Source of the DNA: Eutreptiella sp. 'Long Island Sound 2002' | Taxonomy: Eukaryota > Euglenozoa > Euglenophyceae > Eutreptiales > Eutreptiaceae | DNA length: 64,000 nucleotides | Assembly: GCA_964036045.1 (NCBI GenBank) | Contig: OZ038381.1 | Location: 65,410,242-65,474,241 of the forward strand | Direction of reading: 5' to 3' | Shown: positions 34,901-45,339 of the stretch, in pieces | Position numbering within the stretch: position 1 is the first letter of the stretch | Layout: the number at the start of each line of letters is the position of its first letter | The notes under the pieces: model-generated | What the model was told of the DNA's origin: nothing | Databases searched by the model: none | What the model saw: only the letters and a program-made list of their open reading frames with translations | Program-made: the position numbers and the translations under genes

Positions 34901-37622
34901 GGGGTGTACAGCCCCAAAATATTTTAGGGAAGGGGTTCCGTCAAATATTTGGGGGCTGTACACCCCCCAAATATTTGACGGAAGGGGTTCCGTCAAATAT
35001 TTGGGGGGTGTACAGCCCCAAAATATTTCACGGAAGGGGTTCCGTCAAATATTTGGGGGGTGTACAGCCCCAAAATATTTCACGGAAGGGGTTCCGTCTA
35101 ATATTTGGGGGGTGCACAGCCCCCAAATATTTGACGGAACGCCATCCGTCAAATGTTTGGGGGCTGCACAACCCCCAAATATTTGACGGAACCCCTTCCG
35201 TTACATATTTTCGGGCTGTACACCCACCAAATATTTGACGGAACCCCTTCCGTCAAATATTTGGGGGCTGTACACCCCCCAAATATTTGACAGAACCCCT
35301 TCCGTCAAATATTGGGGGGCTGTACACCCCCAAATATTTGACGGAACGCCGTCCGTCAAATATTTGGGGGCTGTACACCCCCCAAATATTTGACGGAACC
35401 CCTTCCGTGAATTTTTTGGGGGCTGTACACCCACCAAATATTTGACGGAACCCCTTCCGTCAAATATTTTGGGGCTGTACACCCCCCAAATGTTTGACGG
35501 AACGCCATCCGTCAAATATTTGGGGGCTGTACACCCCCCAAATATTTGACGGAACCCCTTCCCTAAAATATTTTGGGGCTGTACACCCCGCAAATATTTG
35601 ATGGAACCCCTTCCATGAAATATTTTGGGGCTGTACACCCCCGAAATGTTTGACGGAACCCCTTCCGTCAAATATTTGGGGGGTGTACAGCCCCCAAATA
35701 TTTCACGGAACCCCTTCCCTGAAATATTTTGGGGCTGTACACCCCCCAAATATTTGACGGAACCCCTTCCGTCAAATATTGGGGGGCTGTACACTCCCCA
35801 AATATTTGACGGAACGCCATCCGTCAAATATTTGGGGGCTGTACACCCCCCAAATATTTGACGGAACCCCTTCCGTGAAATGTTTGGGGGCTGTACACCC
35901 ACCAAATATTTGACGGAACCCCTTCGGTCAAATATTTTGGGGCTGTACACCCCCCAAATGTTTGACGGAACGCCATCCGTCAAATATTTGGGGGCTGTAC
36001 ACCCCCCAAATATTTGACGGAACCCCTCCGTCAAATATTTGCGGGCTGTACACCCACCAAATATTTGACGGAACCCCTTCCGTCAAATATTTGGGAGCTG
36101 TACACCCACCAAATATTTGACGGAACCCCTTCTGTCAAATATTTGGGGGCTGTACACCCACCAAATATTTGACGGAACCCCTTCCGTCAAATATTTGGGG
36201 GCTGTACACCCCCCAAATATTTGACGGAACCCCTTCCGTCAAATATTTGGGGGCTGTACACCCCCCAAATATTTGACGGAACGCCATCCGTCAAATATTT
36301 GGGGGCTGTACACCCCCCAAATATTTGACAGAACCCCTTCCGTCAAATATTTGGGGGCTGTACACCCCCCAAATATTTGACGGACCCCTTCCGTCAAATA
36401 TTTGGGGGCTCTACACCCCCCAAATATTTGACGGAACGCCATCCGTCAAATATTTGGGGGGTGTACAGCCCCAAAATATTTCACGGAAGGGGTTCCGTCA
36501 AATATTTGGGGGGTGTACAGCCCCAAAACATTTCACGGAAGGGGTTCCGTCAAATATTTGGGGGGGGGACAGCCCCCAAATATTTGACGGAAGGGGTTCC
36601 GTCAAATATTTGGGGGGTGTACAGCCCCAAAACATTTCACGGAAGGGGTTCCGTCAAATATTTGGGGGGTGTACAGCCCCAAAATATTTCACGGAAGGGG
36701 TTCCGTCAAATATTTGGGGGGTGTACAGCCCCAAAATATTTCACGGAAGGGGTTCCGTCAAATATTTGGGGGGTGTACAGCCCCAAAACATTTCACGGAA
36801 GGGGTTCCGTCAAATATTTGGGGGGTGTACAGCCCCAAAATATTTCACGGAAGGGGTTCCGTCAAATATTTGGTGGGTGTACAGCCCCCAAATATTTCAC
36901 GGAAGGGGTTCCGTCAAATATTTGGGGGGTGTACAGCCCCCAAATATTTGACGGAAGGGGTTCCGTCAAATACTTGGGGGGTGTACAGCCCCCAAATATT
37001 TGACGGATGGCGTTCCGTCAAATATTTGGGGGCTGTACAGCCCCAAAATATTTCACCGAAGGGGTTCCGTCAAATATTTGGGGGGTGTACAGCCCCCAAA
37101 TATTTGACGGAAGGGGTTCCGTCAAATATTTGGGGGGTGTACAGCCCCCAAATATTTGACGGAAGGGGTTCCGTCAAATATTTGGGGGGTGTACAGCCCC
37201 CAAATATTTGACGGAAGGGGTTCCGTCAAATATTTGGTGGGTGTACAGCCCCCAAATATTTGACGGATGGCGTTCCGTCAAATATTTGGGGGCTGTACAG
37301 CCCCAGAATATTTCACGGAAGGGGTTCCGTCAAAGATTTGGGGGGTGTACAGCCCCCAAATATTTGACGGAAGGGGTTCCGTCAAATATTTGGGGGGTGT
37401 ACAGCCCCAAAATATTTCACCGAAGGGGTTCCGTCAAATATTTGGGGGGTGTACAGCCCCCAAATATTTGACGGAAGGGGTTCCGTCAAATATTTGGTGG
37501 GTGTACAGCCCCCAAATATTTGACGGAAGGGGTTCCGTCAAATATTTGGGGGGTCTACAGCCCCCAAATATTTGACGGAACCCCTTCCGTCAAATATTTT
37601 TGGGGGGTGTAGACCCCCCAAA
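31956..37622. repeat. S3 minisatellite, 52-bp palindromic unit
   Basis: About 109 units. The unit is CCGTCAAATATTTGGGGG, a TGTACA centre, then CCCCCAAATATTTGACGG, plus the asymmetric spacer AAGGGGTT. A single-stranded unit would fold into a 19-20-bp hairpin. Variants include ATGGCG spacers, CTGTAGAC/GTCTACAG centres and TTTCACGG arms. The early part (to about 32.7 kb) has ATGGGG spacers and is more diverged. Open frames of 60-277 codons across it are artefacts of the repeat. Confidence 0.95.
33100..36330. repeat. Large inverted duplication within S3
   Basis: Rare unit variants occur in the same order on opposite strands. ACAGAAGGGG, GCTCCCAAATATT, GACGGAGGGG, ATTTGACCGAAGG, CATTTCACGG, ATTTCAGGGAAGG and TTCATGGAAGGGGTTCCATC, at 33,260-33,820, recur as complements at 36,130-35,590. 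CCCCCAAAAAATTCACGG (34,600) and CCCGAAAATATGTAACGG (34,757) recur as complements at about 35,410 and 35,210. The left arm carries about 0.65 kb (33.82-34.48 kb) that the right arm lacks. The spacer is about 34,870-35,100. Confidence 0.85.
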
Positions 37623-37700
37623 TAAGACCCCTCTAGGAATCGGAGCGTGCCCACGCGCCAATTCCTAAGAGGGGTCTACACCCCTCTGTGAATCAATGGG
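37623..37700. repeat. S1 remnant between S3 and S4
   Basis: AGACCCCTCTAGGAATC, GCGTGCCCACGCG and AATTCCTAAGAGGGG match S1 units, although S1 otherwise lies outside the level-3 element. Confidence 0.7.
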
Positions 37701-38572
37701 GGGGGGCTATGAAGTCAAGGGGGGGGTATGAAATAGATGGGGGGGGGGGCTATGAAATTGAATCGGGGGAACCTATGAAATTCATTGGGGTGGGGCTATG
37801 AAATTGATGGGGGGGGCTATGAAATTGATAGGGGGGGGGCTATGTATTGGATGGGGGGGGGGGGCTATGAAATTGAAAGCGGGGCATATGAAATTGATGG
37901 GGGGGCTATGAGATGGATGGGGGCGGGGCTATGAAAATGATGGAGGAGGGGCTATGAAATTGATAAAAGGGGGGTTATTAAATTGATAGGGCAGGGGGCT
38001 ATGAAATCGATGGGGGGGGGCTATGAAATTGAATGGGGGGGACCTATGAAATTGATGGGGGTGGGGCTATGAAATTGATGGGGGGTAGGGCTGTGAAATT
38101 GATGGGGGGTAGGGCTATGAAATTGATGGGGGGGGGGCTATGAAATTGATGGGGGGGGCTATGAAATTCATAAGGGGGGGGGCTATGAAATTGATAGGGG
38201 GGGGGCTATGAAATTGATGGGGGGGCATATGAAATTGATGGGGGGGGGCTATGAAAATTGATAGGGGGGGGCTATGAAATTGATGGGAGGAGGCTATGAA
38301 ATTGATGCGGGAATGGCTATGAAATGGAGGGGGTGGGGCTATGAAATTGATGGGGGGGGGCTATGAAATGGATGGGAGGGGGCTACAAAATTGATAGGGG
38401 GGGCTATGAAATGGATGTGGGGGGGGGGGCTATGAAATTAATGGGAGGGGGCTATGAAATTGATGGGGGGGGCTATGAAATGGATGTGGGGGGGGCTATG
38501 AAATGGATGGGGGGGGGGGGGGCTATGAAATTGATAGGGGGGGCATATGAAATTGATGGGAGGGTAAATAAG
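37701..38572 (+). repeat. S4 G-rich minisatellite (GGGGGGCTATGAAATTGAT)
   Basis: About 35 units of 20-30 bp, each CTATGAAATTGATGG followed by a G run of 5-13. Length variation is in the G runs. The strand asymmetry is extreme, and the G runs could form quadruplexes. Confidence 0.9.
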
Positions 38573-38772
38573 TGTCAAGGGGGCGCTTGGGGGAGCGGTG
38601 CCCCATCCACCCTCCACCGGAACTAACTAAGGAACGGAGTAACATACCTGGTATTTTAATTTTTTTTGGGTTCGGACCTTGGTAAGCGGGTGGGAAAACA
38701 CTCTACCGGAGAAGAAAACCTGAAAAAGAAAAACAGGCATACCCTCCCTAACCTCAACCAGACAAGCAGGGA

Positions 38773-39000
38773 AATGACAGGGTGGGAGGGAGGGAGGGAG
38801 GGGAGGGAGGGAGGGGAGGGAGGGAGGGGAGGGAGGGAGGGAGGGAGGGAGGGAGGCTCTCTTGGGCGGCCGTAGGGGCTGTGTTGTGCTGTGTTGTGCT
38901 GTAATATGCTGTGCTATGCTGTATGTTGTGCTTTGGTGTGCTGTGATGTGATGTGCTGGGATGTGCCGTGCTGTGCCGTGCTGTGTTGTGCCGTGCTCGA
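38773..39000 (+). repeat. Simple repeats: (GGGA)n then GCTGTGTTGT-like
   Basis: 38,785-38,862 is almost pure GGGA/GGGGA. 38,880-39,000 is a degenerate run of TGCTGTGTTG/TGCTGTGATG words. Confidence 0.85.
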
Positions 39001-39204
39001 AACCCACTACCCCCCCTTTGTGGGGGGAGGGAGGGGTCACCACCGACGGATTTGGGGATGCGGCTTCGGTTCCGGGGGGGGGGTCTGCCGCCAACATGGA
39101 TGGCTTTCAGGACCAGGGGTGTGTGCTCGTCATCCTTGCTAAGGAAATGTGACCGGCTCATCCGCATTCTCCCGTTTTTTTTTCTTGGGGTATTGAACCG
39201 CAAA

Positions 39205-39501
39205 CTAATACATGGCTCGGCGATTAAATTCCCCGTCCATGAAATATGCCACCTGCTGCCCGTGGTTGTCACGGATCAGGTGCAGTGTCTTGGCACCGTA
39301 GGGCCCGCGAACTATGGGTTTTTGGGGGGATGGGCTGTCTTTGCGGACAAATGTGGGGGGTCGAGGTGCGGATGGTTGGGACACGCCGGTGGAAGTGAGT
39401 GCCTCTTGCACGGCTACCAAGGCGACCTCTTCTACCATCAAGGGAATTCGGGGTGCTGGTGGGCTTGGGGAGCCAGTGCCAAACTCAGGTGTGGTGTGCA
39501 A
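39205..39501 (-). pseudogene. Coding-like minus-strand frame in level 3, unrecognised
   Basis: 98 codons read PLMVEEVALVAVQEALTSTG, then SPSPQKPIVRGPYGAKTLHL and QQVAYFMDGEFNRRAMY. Past the TAG the same frame continues FAVQYPKKKKRENADEP. Residue use is protein-like, but there is no recognised motif. It may be the remains of a level-3 element gene. Confidence 0.35.
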
Positions 39502-39857
39502 ATTGGCCCGCTTGCTAGGTGGGAGGGGGTTGGGGTCATCATTGGGGGCTGGGGCGAGGCTAGTTCAATCAGATGTTTCTCGGTGTTCGAGTCCCATGGA
39601 CATGCGGGTTGTTCGCCAAACTCCATGAGCTCTAGGAGGTCCCCCCCATCTCATTCCATGGAACGAGGGTTTGAGTAGGGGAGGGGTAGGGAGCAGAATT
39701 CTAGCATTGGGGACGAGGCTATACTAATCGGGCTTGGCGAGGTGATGGGACCTTGGAGTAGTGCAAAGGAGGTGTGTAGAAGGTGTTGGTAGCGTGTAGG
39801 TGCACTACTACGGACCCCTTAAAATGACCCCAATTGGGCCTAGTATGTCCCGGAATC

Positions 39858-40170
39858 CCCCAACTTGCTCTCAACGCCCCTCCATGTTCGTGGCAGCCCT
39901 ACCGTTGAGACCTTTTGCCTTCTTTTTGGCGCCCTATGGGATTTACAAAGAGCCCTAGACAATGCAAAACGCGCCCGCAGCCCAAACCACGAGCATAGAA
40001 GGAGGGATACAGATAGCAAGATCAACGCTCCAAAGAGTACGCTCAAAATGACACTAAATCAAGCCAGTACGGCCGGGAATACCCCAAATTGCCCTCAACA
40101 CCCCTCCATGCTCGTGGCACCCCTGCATCTGACAATCTTTTGCCTTTCTGTTGGCATGCCCTTGGGTTCA
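39858..40170 (+). repeat. Two-copy tandem duplication, period about 225 bp
   Basis: CTCAACGCCCCTCCATG, TCGTGGCAGCCCT, CTTTTGCCTTCTTTTTGGC and CACAAAGAGCCC-like words recur at 40,090-40,180 with about 80 percent identity by eye. Confidence 0.7.
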
Positions 40171-40302
40171 CAAAGAGCCCCGGACGACCCTCAACCCGCC
40201 CGGAAGCACCGGGCAGCACGTGGCAGCGCTCGGGAAGGAGCCCCTCCCTAAAGAAAAAACGAGTCGGAACAGTAGTTTGGCAGGTGCTTCCGGGAAGCGG
40301 AG

Positions 40303-40909
40303 TGCAAGGCGCTGGAGATGCAAGAGACCGCCTAGCGGAAGGCGATGTTGGTAGTGAACACACCGAAAGGAGGACATAGGACCAAGCAGATAAAGAAAGC
40401 CAACGACGAGTGCGACTTATACCTTGGCAAGAGGGAAGGAGTGCGTGAAGCCAAGAAGGTGTCCGAGAGGCTGAAGATGCTGCAAGCAGGGAAACCTGGC
40501 CACATTCCACCAGCAACAAGGTGGGCGGAGACGTCGCCGACGGACAATGGCCCCTTGGAGGACACCTATTTGCGGCACGCGCGCGTGGTTGCCCGCACTG
40601 CAGACCTGAAGACCGCTTTGATGGTTCCGCTAGTCCTGAGTCCTAGTGTGACCCTGTGCGTGCAGCTGCGGGAGGCGGGGTACACAGACCAGTGAGGTGA
40701 AGCGGGAATGGTCCCCCAAGACGGCGCAAACCCCCAACTGTTCCTTCCTGGCGGCCTCGATTGCCGAGAAGTTTGTCAATGCCCCGACCCCCGGTTGGAG
40801 AGTGCTGCGCGAGATGAAGTTTTACCGAGCGAAGGAACAGTCGGTGTCAGAGCAAGACAAGCAGGACAAAACAACGGAAGGTTGTAGATGGAGACTTTGG
40901 AATGGCTAG
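40303..40909 (+). pseudogene. Decayed plus-strand frames of unknown function
   Basis: The plus strand reads VVNTPKGGHRTKQIKKANDE, REGVREAKKVSERLKMLQAG, RHARVVARTADLKTALMVPL and ends YTDQ at a TGA (40,695). A second frame from 40,697 reads NCSFLAASIAEKFVNAPTPG and REMKFYRAKEQSVSEQDKQD. Charged helices alternate with ordered segments. No family is recognised. These are the only plus-strand coding-like segments of the level-3 element. Confidence 0.4.
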
Positions 40910-41044
40910 AGAATTGGCCCACGATCGCGAAGCACAGGACCAGCCTGAAGTGAGCTCGAGCGAAGGTGCGGAGACGTCTCTCTCCACAGTTCCGGCCCAA
41001 CCCGATGAACCCACACCCACCCACCCCTCCAGCAAAATTGACCC

Positions 41045-41439
41045 GATTAGCTGAGGTGAGGTTGCTTGGGCCAGATATCAGGATTCTGTTCCCAGTTGTC
41101 TTCAGTCACATATGAGCCCCCCGATCGGTTGCAGTCAGAGAGATGGGGTGGGATGGGGTGGGGGGGGGGGGGGGGCGTACCATCATTGAAGGGGTTGCAA
41201 GCACTGGTTGGGTTTGAGACGCTAGGGTCGAGACCACAACCCACTTCTACACCTCAAGGGTGTGGTGACAATGGGACAAGTCTGATATTGGGGGGAGACA
41301 CGGGGGGGGGGGGGGGCGAAGTCTGACACAGGGGGGGGGGGGGTTAGAAAGGGTGTTGGGGGGGGGGGGGGGGTTGGGGGTGATGGTCCATAAAAGTCTG
41401 ATGTCTGATGTCTGATAGCCGACTAGGTCGCTATACACA
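41045..41439 (+). repeat. Level-3 right subterminal region
   Basis: It contains CATCATTGAAGGGGTTG, a diverged shared motif (CTACACCTCAAGGGTGTGG), several G runs of 12-16, CATAAAAGTCTGATGTCTG and the terminal GACTAGGTCGCTATACACA. Matching words close the level-2 element at 47,860-48,460. Confidence 0.7.
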
Positions 41440-42085
41440 TAGCTGTCGCGTGCCCGCGCGATGCTTCCTAGATGGGGGTAGACCCTATTTGGAATCATCG
41501 CGTGGACACGCGATGATTCCTAGAACGTCGTCGACCATGTTTTGAATCATCGGGTGCCCACGCGATTGTTCTAGCATGGGTCTCGACCCTGTGTTGAATC
41601 ATCGCGTGGGCACGCGATGATTCCTAGAGGGGTGTAGACCGTATTTTGAATCATCGTGTGCCCACGCGATGGTTCTAGGAGGGGTCTAGACCCTATTTGA
41701 ATCCTCGCGTGCCCACGCATGGTTCTAGGAGGGGCTTAGAGCCTGTTTTGAATCATCGCGTGCCCGAGCGATGGTTCTAGGAGGGGTCTAGACCCTGTAT
41801 TGAATCATCGCGTGCCCACGCGATGATTCAAAACATGTTCTAGGAGGGGTCTAGACCCTGCTTTGAATCATCGCGTGCCCACGCGATGATTCAAAACATG
41901 TTCTAGGAGGGATGGCTCTAGGAATCATCGCGTGGGCACGCAATCATGCAAAACAGGGTGTGCACCCCTCCTAGAACCGTCGCGTGCCCACGCGATGATT
42001 CATGGAGGGGTCTGAACCCTGTTTTGAATCATCGGGAGGGCACGCGACGATTCATAGAGGGGTGTAGACCTTGTTTAGATTCATC
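41440..42085. repeat. S1 minisatellite, right part
   Basis: About 12 units with the same two palindromes as 27,580-30,055. It starts directly at the right end of the level-3 element and is read as the other half of the interrupted array. Confidence 0.9.
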
Positions 42086-42384
42086 TCATTTCTTGGAGAA
42101 CTGCTCTGGTTTCGCATTTGTCACACACTTGTAACTGCCAGCCATCACATCCCATCCCACACAAGGGTACTAAAGGCACAGAAAGGCAAAAATGGTCGTG
42201 GTCAAAGGTCTCCAGTCCCAAGTGTGTACCCTTTCCAACTAGTGTTGTGAGTGGTATTGTTGTGAGGTGATGTGGATGGTCACAGGCCGTAGGTCAATGC
42301 ATGTTCTTCTACAAAAAAGGTGAGGCAACATGAAGGCCTGGCGCCATGGCCAAGACCTCATGGAAACCATGCTGCCACAAAGGG

Positions 42385-42950
42385 TCAGTTTAGTGGCGCC
42401 CCAGAATGTAATCCTTCACCGCATGGGGCAGCTTGCGCCACCCAAATTGGACGTCCTCCCCCAAATGCACCGGCAGCGGTGCACACACCCCAAGGGTCCC
42501 AAGGAAGTGGTCCACCCCATACCCCAAGAGGTGTGTAGAAGTCCCCCTTCAAGAACCCCAGCGAATCCAGACAGCTGCACGCGTCCTGCCAGAAAGGCAG
42601 GTAGATCGTGCGGTATAACCCTACCGTGTCCTTAAATTCGTACTTCTGCTTTTTGAACAGGGGCTTGCCCACCAGGTGTTGCACCAGTCTGGCCTCCCAA
42701 GCTTTGAGATCGGTTGTGTGGGTCACCCTTTCCAAACCACCCCACCTCCAAGCAACCTGTCCATCGTCCTCAACCTAGACATAGGGCAGCGCCCACTCAG
42801 GGAAATCAAGGAAGAAGACCCCCAAAAGGTGGGGTGTAACAACGTTCCCCAGCGAATCCCTCACATGCACTGCCACATCATCCTTCCGAGTGTTGGCCAT
42901 GATGCGCTCAAAGTCAAGCAACTGCTCAGCACCGCCAGGTGAATACCCCC
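42385..42950 (-). pseudogene. C-terminal part of the helicase gene, decayed
   Basis: The minus strand continues below the helicase core in a shifted frame: KNKRARDPWGYSPGGAEQLL, NTRKDDVAVHVRDSLGNVVT, GVFFLDFPEWALPYV, then a TAG and ERVTHTTDLKAWEARLVQHL, KQKYEFKDTVGLYRTIYLPF and QDACSCLDSLGFLKGDF. It appears to be a C-terminal extension of the helicase protein, with no recognised motif of its own. Confidence 0.45.
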
Positions 42951-42955
42951 ACGGG

Positions 42956-44680
42956 TCACGTGCCCTCTTGTTCTTCTTCCACGCCTTCCATAGCCAGTGC
43001 CACAACCCCCCCACCCGGCGCCAACCGATAGATTGTGCCCTCCATGACCTTCTCAACGACTCCACCCTCCCTCAAAACCCTTGCCAGCTCAAGGGTGGTG
43101 CTCACAGTTGCTGAGCGTGCTTCCCACGAGACATCGTGCAATGCAGCTATCCATGCACCAGGGGTGGGGTGGCCATCCCAACCTGTGAATCCTCCGAGGA
43201 GGTGGAGCTCAGGCTGTGCCCTGCTGGTTAGTGTGTTCGACCTCCGGATGTCATGCATGATCCGTGGTGTGGCGGACACCAGGGAGCCGAAGATGACTGG
43301 GGCTTGCTGCCCTTGGAACCCATCCTGGGTAGCAACCGTCAACAAAATAGGGACCTGCGTGGCCCGCCACTTGCTACCAACATACCTCAGACACCATTGG
43401 AGCCACACCATTTGGACATAGTGTGTCGTCACTCCCGCCACCGACCTATTTGGGTAATTGCCTTTGCTGACAGCCAGCTCCAAGGAATGGCACACGAGCA
43501 CTCCCTCCTCCATGCTCATGTTCCCTTGTCTAAGCAACAAAGGATCCATCTTCATGGTGTTCCATGCCTCGTGCACATGACTATGCACTTTCCGCATGTC
43601 GTCGGGGCCCAAAGTTTCCTCCGGTTCCCACCACAAGCTGTTCCCATCTGGGTTCACAATGCGGATGGGGTTGTGCAGGATTGGGTCAGGGAGGGGATGG
43701 ACCAATGAGTGGTAGTGACCAAGGGCCCCCCCGTCTGAACAAGGCACGCATGATTGTAGCCACAGGCGTATTCATCCGGTACTGTTGTACCAAGATACTA
43801 GCACGGCACCGTGGGCGGTACAAAAAGAATCGCAAGGTGATGGTGGTGTAGAACCGTTGTGAATCATGCGAATGCACATGAGGGCTAGCAGATTGTATGT
43901 GGACATTGTTGTATGAGAACGTCCGGTCCGTTGACCACGCCAAAACTGTGGCCTTTCCTTCACCCTCACAAGCGCTAGCCAAAAGCTGGACCTGGATGTC
44001 GGGTCGCAAGTGCCCAGGGTCACCACACAACAGACATTGGCTGCTCATGGCTGCCAAGTCCAAGCCCACTGAGATGCTGTGCCTGGACGCCTCATCCACA
44101 AAGCTGAAGGCAAGCCTGGTTTGTGGCCTCCCGTGTGCAGCCCCAAGAAGCAGCTTTTGCCGGTTGGCAACCGTTCCAGCTGTGGAAAACACCACACAGC
44201 AAGAGTTCAGGGCACATGTGAGGGTATCCTTACAACCTGGGGTGTTCCCCAAGGTCTCCTACACCTTCAGCTCGTCAAAAGACGCCAGCCCTAGTGGGGC
44301 AGTAGTCCGTTGGGCATGGAGTCGCAACAAGGGTGCTGGATGGTCGCCAAGCACCCTGTCGCGAAACACAACGTCATTATAACACTTGTCATGCACGCAT
44401 GACAACCAGTTGTTGACTTGTGCATTGGTGGGTGCAGTCGCCAGCAAACATGCGCGGGGTGGGGTATCTCCCTCCACACCCCCCACTCTCTCGCCCATAT
44501 TGATGGTGCCAAGGTTAGCAGGATCTGGGTTCCGGGGAACAATGAGCCCTTGCTACCATAGCACGACTTTGATGCATACCACCAAGGCCGCTGACTTTCC
44601 CGTCCCAGCACCAAGAGTCGATGCTTGATGCATGACTCGTCTAGTACCTGACGCAGAGCCAACGCCTGTGAGGGGTTCAA
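42956..44680 (-). pseudogene. SF1 helicase core, Upf1/DNA2 type, decayed
   Basis: All main superfamily-1 motifs appear in order on the minus strand. Q-like/N-terminal SQALALRQVLDE; Walker A GAGTGKS at 44,592-44,612, reached by a frameshift after HRLL; Walker B VDEASR near 44,084-44,098; motif III GDPGHLRPD near 44,008; motif IV QQYRMNTP near 43,773-43,787; motif V DGFQGQQ at 43,304-43,324; motif VI RRSNTLTSRAQ near 43,214-43,246. QYRM, DGFQGQ and the R.N...SRA form are typical of the Upf1/DNA2/Sen1 group. Such enzymes unwind DNA or RNA 5' to 3' using ATP. A TAG follows VVLW after Walker A, with frameshifts near 44,600 and 43,740, so this copy is dead. Confidence 0.8.
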
Positions 44681-44719
44681 GCAGTGGCGTTGGACAAGGT
44701 GTTTAAGGATCTCCTGGTC

Positions 44720-45298
44720 TTAGTTCGACAAGGGAGGCGCGTCCCTTGGTTTGGCCCGGATGTTTGGCAGCATTTTGGGCCATGCTAACCCTTGTTGGAT
44801 CTCCTTACGCAAGGTGCGAAGGGCAGCTGTGTCACAGACAACCTTACACCAATATGTGACAGTCAGATTGGCTGGTGGCGTATTAGCACTACTGATCCAA
44901 ACACGGTCGCCCGAGATGCCATCACCATGCACCCTTGCCTCAAAGTCGTCTTTCGAGGCGTCCCTGTTGTTGTTGGCAGTGACCGAGCCATGCACCATGT
45001 CACCATCGCTGAGCTCATAGTTGCCCCAAACCTGCATTTTGGAGGCCCAATGTCGCTGTTGGAGAACATTCGCATTCCCATCACCATCATCTTCAGCGTA
45101 CCATTCCTCAAAGGCCAGCTTCCGATTCGTGCCGTTCTTCTCTGCCCACACCTCAGCAGCCTCCATCTCATGGAGAGTGTACACCTTTGATGCTTTGACC
45201 ACAAACTTGTCACGGTCAAGACACCGTTGTGTAAACCGTGCCACAAGGTTGTCATCGGGCCCATAGTCCAGATGGTTCAATATGGCAGTACTGGGCAA
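44720..45298 (-). pseudogene. Region N-terminal to the helicase core
   Basis: 192 codons are open on the minus strand: AILNHLDYGPDDNLVARFTQ, FVVKASKVYTLHEMEAAEVW, KLAFEEWYAEDDGDGN and ANLTVTYWCKVVCDTAALRT, ending AKPRDAPPLSN and a TAA or TAG. It then leads into DQEILKHLVQRHCLNPSQAL of the helicase. In Upf1-like helicases an accessory beta-rich domain precedes the motor. This segment has the right place but no recognisable signature. The intervening stop is consistent with decay or a short intron. Confidence 0.5.
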
Positions 45299-45339
45299 GG
45301 GTGCTGGGTGCTATGGGAGTGGGAAGGATGGCTGTGGCG

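Larger units (their letters stand above)
30060..41439. mobile_element. Level-3 giant element inserted in S1, 11.4 kb
   Basis: It begins TGTGTATAAAGTCTGATG and ends GGTCGCTATACACA, the same ends as level 2. S1 satellite lies directly outside both ends (CATCGCGTGCC on the left, GTCGCGTGCCC on the right), so it interrupted one S1 array. Taking the ends as ATGTG...CACAT, the flanks are ...CCAGCT and AGCTGTC..., a possible 4-bp AGCT duplication. Inside are S5, S2, S3, an S1 remnant, S4 and about 2.8 kb with decayed coding sequence. No helicase or transposase was found in it, so it may be nonautonomous. Confidence 0.65.

Noticed and set aside
31909-37575. Many frames of 60-277 codons with GVPSNIWGVYSP-like repeats on both strands
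   Set aside because: They follow the 52-bp S3 unit and its palindrome; no start context, introns or non-repeat sequence supports a gene.
31956-37622. CRISPR-like regular palindromic array
   Set aside because: There are no unique spacers between repeats; neighbouring units differ only by scattered substitutions, and the surroundings are eukaryotic. It is a minisatellite.
38627-39272. His/Thr-rich and Leu/Pro-rich frames
   Set aside because: They come from the GGGA and TGTGCTGTGT simple repeats.
41280-41390. Possible assembly gaps or vector sequence at long G runs
   Set aside because: G runs of 12-16 recur in several family repeats with variable length, so they look like native unstable sequence, although their exact lengths are doubtful.
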